A DNA stretch of 41,778 bases from Erysipelotrichaceae bacterium (GCA_017512885.1 JAFWEP010000040.1:1-41778); one strand, 5' to 3'. Counted from the first letter of the stretch, positions 30,515 to 38,307 are shown. Numbers and translations: made by a program. Notes: generated by a model from the sequence alone, not told the origin.

Positions 30515-32801
30515 TTTTGAACTCCACGATCGTCACGGCTCCCCCGCCGTCATAATAGTCACCGTCCTTAAAGGACTTGATGAAGGAAGTCTTCTTGCAG
30601 AGATCCCGGCTGGCATTGCGCAGAGCGAGAGTGCCCAGACCATGAATGATCTTGGCGCCGCTCCTTCCGGAGGCAAAGGCATCATCGAGGTATTTGCTCA
30701 AGAGCGGCAGAGCCTCATCGACCCGCATCCCGATCAGATTGATCTCGGAAGGAACGCTCTTTCTCTTTACACTGGTGCGGACCGTCGGTTTCTTCGGCAG
30801 CGGCGGAAGTTTCTGCAGGTCGCGGATCTTCACATTGATCTCCATGCCGTTTAAAGCCACTCTGGCCCGGTTCTTCTCCAGAGACATCAGGATGCCGACT
30901 CCCTCGCTTCCGTGGATCCTGACCCGGTCTCCGGCCTGCAGAGGACTGCTGTCAGTGCTGCTTTCCGTGGGCTCTAAGGTATTCAGCTCCTCCAGCCGGG
31001 AAACAGCCTTCTTCGGGCGGGAAGGCGTCTGTGCCGAGCGTTTCAATTCGGCCAGGATCTTCTCGGCTTCTTCTTTCTTTTCTTCCAGATAGGCATCCAG
31101 CTCTTCACGGTAGGAAGATTCCAGTTTCTTCTTTTCTTTCGCAAAACGATGTTTTTCCGCTTCCAGCTGCTGCTGCTTTTTCTGAGCTGCTTCTTTCTCA
31201 CGCTGCAGCTCTTCCTGCAGTCTTTCCTGTTCCTTGATCTTCTCCCGCAGTTCTTCCAGGAGCGTTTCTTCCTCGCTGCGGTGTGCCTTCAGGTAGCGTT
31301 CCGCTTCCTGCAGCAGTTCTTCGTCATCGATGTAGCGGTGAGCGATCGCCAGGGCATTGGATTCGCCGATCACATTCTCGCTGTACTTGTAGGTAGGCTG
31401 CAGTTTTTCGTTGTCGAAGCCGACAGCCGAAAGCAGGATCCGGGGATCTTCATAGGCGTATTTCTTGATCTCATCGTAGTGTGTGGTGAGGATGAAAGGA
31501 ATGTGCCGTTCGCTGAAACGGTCGAGGATGGCCAGGCTCAGGGCCTCCGCTTCCTTGGGGTCGGTGCCGGTCGCCAGTTCATCGATCAGCACCAGCGAGG
31601 ACGAAGTCGCTTCCTTCAGGATCACATCGATGTTGCGCAGATGGGAACTGAAGGTAGAGAGCGAGCTTTCGATCGAAGAAGCATCTTCGATATCGACGAA
31701 GAGCCGGTCGTAGAGCGGTACGAAGGCTTCGGAAGCGATCAGCGGGATCCCGGTATAGGTCATCAGTACGGCCAGTCCGATGACTTTTAAAGAGACGGTC
31801 TTGCCGCCGGTATTGGAACCGCTGATGACGATGCCGTTGTATTCCTTACGGAAACGATAGGTATTGGAAACGACCTGTTTGTATGGGATCAGGGGATGAC
31901 AGATATCCTTGAGGAAGAGTTCCCCTTCTCTGGTCAGTTTCCCGATCGTGCCCTGATAGTCCTGACCGAAATGGGCCTTGGCAAAGATCACATCCAGGGC
32001 TGTCAGGCTTTCATAGTCATTCAGATAGAGGGCTGCCGAAGAGGAGATCCTGCGGCTGGCTTCGCGCAGGATGCGGGCGATCTCCGCCTGGATCTCTTCC
32101 TGCGAAGAGAGACGGCGGTTATTCAGTTCGACGAATTCGGCCGGTTCGACATAGGCGGCCTGGCCGCTGGCGCTTTCCCCGAACTTGTAGCCGTCGTACT
32201 TGTTTTTGTCGGAGTTCTTGATCAGGAAAGTGACCCGGTCATTGCGGGTAAAGGAAGATGTCTCCTGCAGAGAGGAGGCATGTTCGCGGGTAAAACGTTT
32301 GGCTTTTTCCGCTAAAGCAGCGCTGACTTCCTCGCTGCGGCGGAAGAGCTGTTCCAGTCTCTTGGAAGCTGTACGCTTGATCTGCGCATTCTGATCAACG
32401 ATCGCATCGATCTCGCGGTAGGTCTTCTCATCCAGCATCAGGGCATCGACATAGTCACGCAGTTCATCCAGACCGTCGATCGAACGCAGGAGGGCAGCGA
32501 TGCGGCGGGTATGCTGGTGGAAGGCCAGACACTGCTGCAGTTCAAAAGGCGTTAAGACGATGTCCTTCAGAGAACGCTCTAAAGCATCCCTTACATCCGG
32601 GATGCCGTCAAAGGAGATGTCTTTTCCCTTCTTCAGGATATTCAGGGCTTCTTCGCTCATCCGGTTCTTCCGCTCGATCAGCAGCGGATTGAAGACGATC
32701 TCTTCATTCAGGATCTCTGCCGGCGAAGAAGGCATGCCGCAGTAATGGGTGATCTTTTCCCGGACCTCCTGAAACTGCAGGCTCTCGATGGCTTTAATCA
32801 T
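30498..32801 (-). CDS. mutS2: Endonuclease MutS2 (ribosome rescue/recombination ATPase)
   Basis: A 767-residue MutS2. The lever and core region (1-300) precedes the ATPase with Walker A GSNTGGKT and Walker B SSLVLIDELATGTDP. A long coiled coil (about 500-600) and the C-terminal Smr domain (LIGMRVDEALPLLSKYLDDA, then IIHGLGTLALR) follow. In this family MutS2 suppresses recombination, and in B. subtilis it splits collided ribosomes. The usual Smr motif HGKGTGxLR appears here as HGLGTLALR, a change of two positions. It overlaps cvpA by 8 bases. Confidence 0.95.
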   Translation of the reverse strand: MIKAIESLQFQEVREKITHYCGMPSSPAEILNEEIVFNPLLIERKNRMSEEALNILKKGKDISFDGIPDVRDALERSLKDIVLTPFELQQCLAFHQHTRRIAALLRSIDGLDELRDYVDALMLDEKTYREIDAIVDQNAQIKRTASKRLEQLFRRSEEVSAALAEKAKRFTREHASSLQETSSFTRNDRVTFLIKNSDKNKYDGYKFGESASGQAAYVEPAEFVELNNRRLSSQEEIQAEIARILREASRRISSSAALYLNDYESLTALDVIFAKAHFGQDYQGTIGKLTREGELFLKDICHPLIPYKQVVSNTYRFRKEYNGIVISGSNTGGKTVSLKVIGLAVLMTYTGIPLIASEAFVPLYDRLFVDIEDASSIESSLSTFSSHLRNIDVILKEATSSSLVLIDELATGTDPKEAEALSLAILDRFSERHIPFILTTHYDEIKKYAYEDPRILLSAVGFDNEKLQPTYKYSENVIGESNALAIAHRYIDDEELLQEAERYLKAHRSEEETLLEELREKIKEQERLQEELQREKEAAQKKQQQLEAEKHRFAKEKKKLESSYREELDAYLEEKKEEAEKILAELKRSAQTPSRPKKAVSRLEELNTLEPTESSTDSSPLQAGDRVRIHGSEGVGILMSLEKNRARVALNGMEINVKIRDLQKLPPLPKKPTVRTSVKRKSVPSEINLIGMRVDEALPLLSKYLDDAFASGRSGAKIIHGLGTLALRNASRDLCKKTSFIKSFKDGDYYDGGGAVTIVEFKNGTEG

Positions 32802-33399
32802 TCAGGAACTCCTGCTGTTCCAGCCACTGTTTGAACGTTTCCCGCAGATCCTGGACCTCATCTCCGATCTCTTCGACGGTGATCCGGGAGCTCACTTCCG
32901 AAAGCAGCTGGTTGCTGAAGGAAGCGATCGGCTGCAGGACGCTCTGGGAACGGATCTCCCGGCCATGCGGAATGACCGGCAGAGCCAGGAACATCGCCAG
33001 CAGGATGACCCAGATCGTCGCATTCAGAGCACCGGCAAAGAGTCCCATCAGCCGGTTCAGGGTACCGATGACCGGTACTTTGGAAACACCTTTGAACAAA
33101 GGCACGATGAAGGTAAGTACGAGCCGGAAGACCAGTACGATGATCAGGAACCAGAGTCCGATATTCAAAAACGGCGTCAGGGAACGGAGCAGGACATCTT
33201 CAAAAGACTCCGGCTGGATCAGCGTCAGCTGATCGGCCAGGACCGGCGAAGCGAACCAGCCGATCGCGACCGAAGCGACCGACAGCAGCAGGTTCAGCAT
33301 TTCGTAGACAAAACCGTGTTTATAGGCGGTCACCAAGGAAACGATATAGATGATGCCGACCAGGATATTGACGGCCAGCACAAATTCTTTTACAGTCAT
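32794..33399 (-). CDS. cvpA: CvpA family membrane protein
   Basis: A 201-residue membrane protein with four predicted helices (residues about 5-25, 33-50, 72-97 and 115-137). The CvpA-type segment GWFASPVLADQL lies between the second and third. The C-terminus is amphipathic and soluble. The family is named for colicin V production, but its general role is unclear. GAGGTAAGTT precedes the ATG. It leads the cvpA-mutS2-uvrC operon. Confidence 0.88.
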   Translation of the reverse strand: MTVKEFVLAVNILVGIIYIVSLVTAYKHGFVYEMLNLLLSVASVAIGWFASPVLADQLTLIQPESFEDVLLRSLTPFLNIGLWFLIIVLVFRLVLTFIVPLFKGVSKVPVIGTLNRLMGLFAGALNATIWVILLAMFLALPVIPHGREIRSQSVLQPIASFSNQLLSEVSSRITVEEIGDEVQDLRETFKQWLEQQEFLND

Positions 33400-33417
33400 A
33401 ACTTACCTCTCTGCATC

Positions 33418-33446
33418 ATTTTAGCGAAAAGGAAAAGACTTTACAA
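33418..33446 (-). promoter_or_regulatory. SigA promoter of the cvpA-mutS2-uvrC operon
   Basis: TTGTAA (33441-33446, 4 of 6), a 17-nt spacer and TAAAAT (33418-33423, 5 of 6), about 18 nt before the cvpA start. It is back to back with the rnhC promoter candidate. Confidence 0.6.
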
Positions 33447-33462
33447 CGAAGCAGGATGCCTG

Positions 33463-33471
33463 TGGTAAACT
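33463..33471 (+). promoter_or_regulatory. Extended -10 of a probable leaderless rnhC promoter
   Basis: TGG followed by TAAACT (33466-33471, 4 of 6), ending 6 nt (GTCATC) before the rnhC ATG. No Shine-Dalgarno is present. TTTACA at 33440-33445 is 20 nt away, too far for a normal -35. Confidence 0.42.
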
Positions 33472-33477
33472 GTCATC

Positions 33478-34362
33478 ATGAATACCTTGAGTCTGAAAGC
33501 CGACCGGGAGATGCTGGAGAAGATCGATCAGCATTTCCGCGAATGGAAAAAAGAGAATCCCAATCCCTATATCTCTGCCTTCTATCAGGGAGATGACGTG
33601 ACGATCTCCGTCTATACCAGCGGAAAGGTCGTCTTTCAGGGAAAGAATGCCCATGTCTACGGAGCGGCTTTCCTGAATAAGAAGATCCACGATGAAGCCG
33701 GATCCGACGAAGTCGGTACGGGAGATTACTTCGGACCGGTCTGCGTCTGTGCCTGCATCCTGCGGGCGGAAGACCAGGCCTTTCTGGAACGTTTTGCGAT
33801 CGACGACAGCAAGCAGCTCAGCGATGAAGAGATCCGCAGGACGGCTCCGGAACTGATGAAGGTGCTCCCCTATTCGCTGCTGATCCTGAAACCGGCGCAG
33901 TACAATCAGGTCTATCCCCGCAACAATATGGTCGCTATCAAAGCCAAGATGCACAATCAGGCATATGTCAATCTGAAACACAAAGGCTATGCCATCCCCA
34001 AGGCAGCCTATGTCGATCAGTTCGTAGCGGAAGATACTTACTACCGCTATCTGGCTGCGGAGAAAGAAGTCTATCACGACCTGATCTTCGAGACCAAAGC
34101 GGAAAGCGCGCATCCGGCGGTCGCCTGCGCTTCGATGATCGCCCGTTATGCCTTCCTGCGGGAAATGGATGCCCTCTCCGAGAAAGTCGGCTTCCCGCTG
34201 CACAAAGGCGCCGGCGATCAGGTCGATCTGGACGGTCTGCGTTTCGCAGAGACCTACGGTCTGCAGCGTCTGCCGGAAGTGGCCAAGATGCATTTCCGCA
34301 ACACGCAGAAGATCAGAGAACTGCTGGAAGAAGCCAGAGAACAGGATATCGAAGAACGATAA
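33478..34362 (+). CDS. rnhC: Ribonuclease HIII
   Basis: A 294-residue RNase HIII with an N-terminal TBP-like substrate-binding domain (residues 1-75) and the catalytic core (DEVGTGDYFGPVCVCACIL). DDSKQLSDEEIR and CASMIARYAFLREMD carry further catalytic carboxylates. It removes RNA-DNA hybrids. Linkage with cvpA-mutS2 matches B. subtilis, though here it is divergent. No ribosome binding site precedes the ATG. The family N-terminus begins only a few residues upstream of the first strand, so the start cannot lie far away. Confidence 0.95.
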   Translation: MNTLSLKADREMLEKIDQHFREWKKENPNPYISAFYQGDDVTISVYTSGKVVFQGKNAHVYGAAFLNKKIHDEAGSDEVGTGDYFGPVCVCACILRAEDQAFLERFAIDDSKQLSDEEIRRTAPELMKVLPYSLLILKPAQYNQVYPRNNMVAIKAKMHNQAYVNLKHKGYAIPKAAYVDQFVAEDTYYRYLAAEKEVYHDLIFETKAESAHPAVACASMIARYAFLREMDALSEKVGFPLHKGAGDQVDLDGLRFAETYGLQRLPEVAKMHFRNTQKIRELLEEAREQDIEER

Positions 34363-34370
34363 AGGTAAAA

Positions 34371-34402
34371 GAAAGGTATCTTCACGGGGAAGATACCTTT
34401 TT
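34371..34402. terminator. Bidirectional terminator between rnhC and the lipoprotein gene
   Basis: AAGGTATCTTC pairs with GAAGATACCTT (11 bp) over ACGGG. TTTTTCTT follows on the plus strand, and TTTCTTTT follows on the minus strand, so it serves both converging genes. Confidence 0.88.
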
Positions 34403-34414
34403 CTTAATGGAATG

Positions 34415-35332
34415 TTACTGAATGCTGGTGATCAGGGAATTCATCTGGTCTTCCGTAAGACCGTGGCCTTCCTGTCCGGCATTGAAGAGGATCACGTAGT
34501 TGAATCCGCCGAAGCTGAAGGAAGCGTTGTTGATGAGAGTGCCGTCGCCCAGGCAGTTGACGGTCAGCCCCTTATGGCTGTAGTTCCAGGACTTGCTGTA
34601 GTTGTTGAAGTCACCGGAGAGCTCTTCCGCATCGACAACGTTGGACTTGCGGATCAGCATCTCGTCATCATGACCTTCATAGAGTCCGCCGTAGACGCCT
34701 TCCATGCAGATGTACTTCCAGAACTTCATGCCTTCCGGCAGAGCTTCTTCGACCGGCAGATCCATCTCGAAGCCGGCGATCTCAGCAGCCTTTGCGGCAT
34801 CTTCGGTCTCGGTCCAGGGATTCGGCATACCGGGTGCATAATCTTCTTCGGCTACGAAGAGCGTGCCTTCAGCGATATCGCCCATGCCGTCCTTCCATTC
34901 CAGACCTTCCTCAGTGACCAGGAAACTTCCTTTCCCGTCCGTGTAGCCGGTCTCGCGGGACTTTTCCGTACCGTCATCGTTGAAGACGATCGTTTCCATT
35001 TTCGCATCCTTGTAGTCCAGCTGTTTCTTGTCGGCATCGTAAACGGCATGCATCGTCCATTCGCTGTGGGCAGCGGCGCTGGAGCTCCAGCTCACGCTGA
35101 TGTCCGCACCGTCTTCGACTGCCGTCAGCGTCAGTACGCCGCGTCCGGCAACGGAATCGACATAGGTACCGGCGAGTTCTTCGCAGGATGCGGAAGCCGG
35201 AGCCTCACTGGCTTCCGGGGCAGCCGTGGGTTCCGTCGTTTCGGAAGGCTGCGGTTCTGCCGGTTTGCTGCAGGCAGTAAGAGTCACGAGTGACAGGAAA
35301 AGTACTGTCAGGATCGTTAAGAATCTTTTCAT
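34415..35332 (-). CDS. Lipoprotein with a DUF4367-like C-terminal region
   Basis: A 305-residue exported protein. The signal peptide ends in a lipobox (LVTLTAC, lipidated Cys21), then a disordered P/E/A/S/T linker, typical of a lipoprotein held on the outer face of the membrane. The middle domain (about 50-160) is a beta-rich, acidic region I do not recognise. The C-terminal part (PNPWTETEDAAKAAEIAGFE onward) recalls DUF4367-type domains found in many gut Bacillota lipoproteins. ATG at 35330-35332 has AAGGAG 8 nt upstream and is preferred over the ATG six bases earlier. It has its own promoter and terminators on both sides. Function unknown. Confidence 0.82.
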   Translation of the reverse strand: MKRFLTILTVLFLSLVTLTACSKPAEPQPSETTEPTAAPEASEAPASASCEELAGTYVDSVAGRGVLTLTAVEDGADISVSWSSSAAAHSEWTMHAVYDADKKQLDYKDAKMETIVFNDDGTEKSRETGYTDGKGSFLVTEEGLEWKDGMGDIAEGTLFVAEEDYAPGMPNPWTETEDAAKAAEIAGFEMDLPVEEALPEGMKFWKYICMEGVYGGLYEGHDDEMLIRKSNVVDAEELSGDFNNYSKSWNYSHKGLTVNCLGDGTLINNASFSFGGFNYVILFNAGQEGHGLTEDQMNSLITSIQ

Positions 35333-35356
35333 TTTCATTTCTCCTTATCCTCACAG

Positions 35357-35385
35357 ATTGTAGACCTCCCGGTTCAAAAAGTAAA
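35357..35385 (-). promoter_or_regulatory. Promoter of the lipoprotein gene
   Basis: TTTACT (35380-35385, 4 of 6), a 17-nt spacer and TACAAT (35357-35362, 5 of 6). The -35 box overlaps the tail of the preceding terminator. Confidence 0.5.
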
Positions 35386-35411
35386 ACAAAGGAAGCCGTT
35401 ATGGCTTCCTT
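35383..35411 (-). terminator. Intrinsic terminator after the STAS-kinase gene
   Basis: AAGGAAGCC pairs with GGCTTCCTT over ATAAC, followed by TGTTTTAC. It closes the three-gene operon that starts at 38267. Confidence 0.85.
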
Positions 35412-35413
35412 CT

Positions 35414-36595
35414 TCAGAACTGAAGGGTATCGATGTTTTTGCTGAGCTCGATGATGTGCTGTTTGCAGTTCTCGATCTCTTTGCGGCCCTGCTCGTTCTC
35501 CAGTCCCTTGCGGCGGATGAGCCGGCGCATGATGCGGGTATAGCCGATCAGGCGGGCTTTATCGGCGATCGCTGTGATCTCTTCTTCGCTCTTTCCTTCG
35601 AAGTAAAGGTGCAGGATCGCTTCCCAGATCTCCTTGCCCTTGGCATTGGTGATGCCCAGGAAGTCAACGATGACCTGATGATCCAGTTCGCTGAAGCCCT
35701 GATAGGCATTGAAGATCGAGGCGAATTCAAAGATCGGATGACCGTAGCAGAGCGTGTCCATATCGATCAGCATCGGCTCTCCGTCCTGCAGCATGACGTT
35801 CTTCAGGTGATAGTCACCGTGCAACATATGGTGTACGTCCGGAACGTCTTCGATCAGCTTGCAGAGTTTCGTATAGGTCTCTTCCGGTAGGTATTCCTTC
35901 AGGAAGTGCGCCCAGTCCAGGGCAACATCTTTCATGTCCGGCATCGTTGCAGGATCGATCTCAGTGGCATGGATCTTCTTCAGCAGATCGACGTCCATCC
36001 GGATGATCTCATCCTGTCTCTCCGGTTCTTCGATCAGGATCTTGGCAAAGGTCTTGGAGTTGAGCAGTTCAAAGACAGAACCGTAGCCTTCCTCGGCTTT
36101 GACGATATCGTAAGGGATCGCCGTAGGAATGCCCAGGATCAGTGCGGTGCGGGCCAGTTCCCGTTCTCTCTCGATATCAGAGAGTGCATCCATATCGTAA
36201 TAGACCTTGACGATCGTATCCGGATCGATCCGGTAGACCTTCCCGTTGGCTCCCTGACCGATCAGTTCGCAGCCGGCAACGGACATCTTGCGGAAACCTT
36301 TCCGGATCTCCATCATCTCCGTGAAGCCGGTCATGTCCAGCACCTCATAAACTTCCGGCCGGACGTTGATGACCTTCAGGTCGGGGCAGTCTTTCTTCAG
36401 ACGCAGGATCACCCGCAGTCCGGCACTGGAGATATACTCCAGTTCTTCGGAATCGATGATGACAGCCTTTCCGGGAGCTTCGGCTCTGGCAGCATTGATC
36501 GCTTCTTCCAGTTCCGGGGAATTGCTGGAATCGATATGTCCGCAGAATCCCAGGATCAGAGTATCCTCGTTCAATTGGGTCTTCAGAAGTTCCAT
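35414..36595 (-). CDS. STAS domain fused to an APH-type kinase
   Basis: A 393-residue two-domain protein. Residues 1-105 are a STAS (anti-sigma antagonist) domain with the phospho-acceptor box EYISSAGLRVIL, where Ser57 aligns with the phosphorylated serine of RsbV. Residues 106-350 are an aminoglycoside-phosphotransferase/choline-kinase-like fold. It has a glycine loop (IGQGANGKVYR), the ATP lysine Lys130 (TIVKVYY), the catalytic loop HGDYHLKN (259-266, Asp261) and the metal-binding IDMD (277-280). All kinase residues are present, so it should be active; its substrate is unknown. A basic helical tail (RRLIRRKGLENEQGRKE) ends the protein. It lies 21 nt after the RsbW-like gene, the partner expected to phosphorylate the STAS serine. 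No antibiotic role is implied. Confidence 0.85.
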   Translation of the reverse strand: MELLKTQLNEDTLILGFCGHIDSSNSPELEEAINAARAEAPGKAVIIDSEELEYISSAGLRVILRLKKDCPDLKVINVRPEVYEVLDMTGFTEMMEIRKGFRKMSVAGCELIGQGANGKVYRIDPDTIVKVYYDMDALSDIERERELARTALILGIPTAIPYDIVKAEEGYGSVFELLNSKTFAKILIEEPERQDEIIRMDVDLLKKIHATEIDPATMPDMKDVALDWAHFLKEYLPEETYTKLCKLIEDVPDVHHMLHGDYHLKNVMLQDGEPMLIDMDTLCYGHPIFEFASIFNAYQGFSELDHQVIVDFLGITNAKGKEIWEAILHLYFEGKSEEEITAIADKARLIGYTRIMRRLIRRKGLENEQGRKEIENCKQHIIELSKNIDTLQF

Positions 36596-36616
36596 AATGC
36601 TATTCTCTCCTTGCTT

Positions 36617-37150
36617 CTATTCGATATTCTTGCGGATGCGCAGGATATTGCTTCCGTCTTTGTATTCGTAAGTTACTTCATCCATGGTCTTTTTGACCAG
36701 GAAGATGCCGAGGCCGCCGATCTCACGCTGTTCGGCCTTCAGGGTCACATCCGGGTCTTCCGACTTCAGCGGATCATAGGGAATGCCCTGATCGATGAAG
36801 GTGATGATGACCGCTAAAGGATCCTCTTCCACATCGACCCGGACCGTAGCCGGACCGGTCTCGGGATGGTAGGCATACTTGGCGATGTTGCTGAAAAGCT
36901 CATCGATCGCTACATCGATCTGCATCCGGGCTTTTACCGGGCAGTCCAGTTCTTCCAGTTTCCGATCCACGAATTCGGTCACGACCGGAATGTTTTCGAT
37001 CGTCGCATCCAATGTCATCTCGTTCTGTTCTCCTTTGTACGGCAGACTCAGCAAGGCAGGATCGTCACAAAGCTCATCGAAAAGAGCGTCAGTTTCTTCT
37101 ATCTGACTTTCCTTTCCAATGCAATATCCTTCCTGATCTTTGTGCGGCAT
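36617..37150 (-). CDS. RsbW/SpoIIAB-like anti-sigma factor ATPase
   Basis: A GHKL ATPase of 177 residues from the chosen start. The N box is IDELFSNIAKYAYHP, the G1 box IDQGIPYDPL, and the G2 box GGLGIFLVKKTMDEVTYEY. Such proteins bind a sigma factor or another target and phosphorylate a STAS antagonist. ATG at 37148-37150 has AGGAAACAC upstream. An internal ATG at 37018 matches the usual family start (MTLDATIENIPVV), but its binding site GGAG is 11 nt away. The longer start adds a 44-residue acidic extension. The gene lies between the hydrolase and STAS-kinase genes. No sigma factor gene is nearby. Confidence 0.85.
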   Translation of the reverse strand: MPHKDQEGYCIGKESQIEETDALFDELCDDPALLSLPYKGEQNEMTLDATIENIPVVTEFVDRKLEELDCPVKARMQIDVAIDELFSNIAKYAYHPETGPATVRVDVEEDPLAVIITFIDQGIPYDPLKSEDPDVTLKAEQREIGGLGIFLVKKTMDEVTYEYKDGSNILRIRKNIE

Positions 37151-37175
37151 GTGTTTCCTGTTCCGATCCCTTTTA

Positions 37176-38267
37176 TTATACTGCATTCGTTTCGATCTCC
37201 GTATCTTTCCGGATCCCGGACTGTACGGCCGTCAGGATCAGTTCCTGGATCGTCTTTTTCGAGACATCGGAACTGGAGACGGCTTTCTTTAAGACCTGCA
37301 GGAAGCCCTTGCCGGCGATCTCCTGGATCGTATCCGCTCCCCCTGCCGAAAGCGCTCCAAACAGTTCCTCCACGAACTGTTCCCGTTCATCCTGAGAGAT
37401 CTTTTCGATCCATTCGTTGATGGCCTTGCAGAGGTAGTTGCTGAAGGAATGGAAACGGTCGGTCTCTTCGACGCCTCTGCCCATGATCTTCCAGTGCGAA
37501 AGATCGTGCGAAAGCAGCGACTCATCCGTGCAGCGTACGATGTGCAGTTCTCCGCAGGAAAGCGGGAACAGGCGGCCGATAAAACCGAAAGACGGCACCA
37601 GCCGGATGATACGGTCAGCCAGTCCCTGGTATCTTTCAGGAGCCATGATCTCCGCAGCAAGCCCCGGCGCATCGTTCAGATAGATCTTCCGGATCTTCTT
37701 CCGTTTCTCTTCCGGCAGAGAAGCACAGGCATAGAGTGCCAGATTGCCGCCCTTGGAATGGCCTCCGACATAGTATTCCCTCTCCTCTTCCAGCATCCGG
37801 TTCAGGTAAGCTGCGGCGTAGACCTGCCCGGCCGTCTCGGTAAAGGACATCATAAAGTCTTCCTTCCAGCCGGTCAGCGTATTGTCCGTTCCGCGGAAGG
37901 CCGTAAAAGAAGTCTTCTCATCGAGCACGAATTCCACGGCGGCAAACTGCATATCCTTCTCTTCTTCATAGATATCCAGATATCTTCTAACGATAATATC
38001 CCGATAGCGAGGACAGGCGCAGGCTTTATAGACAAAAGTCTCCATCCCGCCCGTCACGGTCTTGAGGCAGTAGGCATCTTTTGCGGCAATGATCTCGGCA
38101 CATTCCGAAAGCTTCACTTCCCGGACGGACTTATCGCAAAAGACCGGCTTCAGATCGAGATAGGCCAGTTCCGAGAGGATGATGCTGTCCGCCAGCTGAA
38201 GACCGTCTTCGGAGATCAATAGATCACCTCTCCAGTCGATGTACTGTTCCAGTCGCGTCGTCTTCAT
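37176..38267 (-). CDS. Mbeg1-like (DUF2974) alpha/beta hydrolase
   Basis: A 363-residue lipase-like protein. The N-terminal family segment YIDWRGDLLIS, the lipase segment FTAFRGTDNTLTGWKEDFMM and the nucleophile elbow GGHSKGGNLA (Ser171) are conserved. It probably acts on a lipid or ester in the cytoplasm; the true substrate is unknown. No signal peptide is seen. The ATG has no ribosome binding site, but TATAAT ends 6 nt upstream. A strong SD-like run lies inside codons 12-16 before an in-frame TTG, yet starting there would delete the conserved WRGD segment, so I kept the ATG. It is the first gene of the operon with the RsbW-like and STAS-kinase genes. Confidence 0.86.
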   Translation of the reverse strand: MKTTRLEQYIDWRGDLLISEDGLQLADSIILSELAYLDLKPVFCDKSVREVKLSECAEIIAAKDAYCLKTVTGGMETFVYKACACPRYRDIIVRRYLDIYEEEKDMQFAAVEFVLDEKTSFTAFRGTDNTLTGWKEDFMMSFTETAGQVYAAAYLNRMLEEEREYYVGGHSKGGNLALYACASLPEEKRKKIRKIYLNDAPGLAAEIMAPERYQGLADRIIRLVPSFGFIGRLFPLSCGELHIVRCTDESLLSHDLSHWKIMGRGVEETDRFHSFSNYLCKAINEWIEKISQDEREQFVEELFGALSAGGADTIQEIAGKGFLQVLKKAVSSSDVSKKTIQELILTAVQSGIRKDTEIETNAV

Positions 38268-38273
38268 AGGTCT

Positions 38274-38279
38274 ATTATA
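38274..38279 (-). promoter_or_regulatory. -10 box of the Mbeg1-RsbW-STAS/kinase operon
   Basis: A perfect TATAAT on the minus strand, 6 nt (AGACCT) before ATG. No good -35 box is visible at 16-18 nt (TGGGAA is the best). The transcript would start at or beside the start codon. Confidence 0.45.
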
Positions 38280-38307
38280 AACCAGCTCTGTGCTTTCTTC
38301 CCACTAT

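Noticed and set aside
35414-36595. Antibiotic (aminoglycoside) resistance gene
   Set aside because: The APH fold is shared by many cellular kinases. The STAS fusion and its operon with an RsbW-like ATPase point to signalling, and nothing suggests a resistance role.
38217-38219. TTG start with strong SD-like GGAGAGGTGATC inside the Mbeg1-like gene
   Set aside because: The SD-like run encodes the conserved Trp-Arg-Gly-Asp of the family N-terminus, so starting at the TTG would remove a conserved segment. I kept the ATG at 38267.
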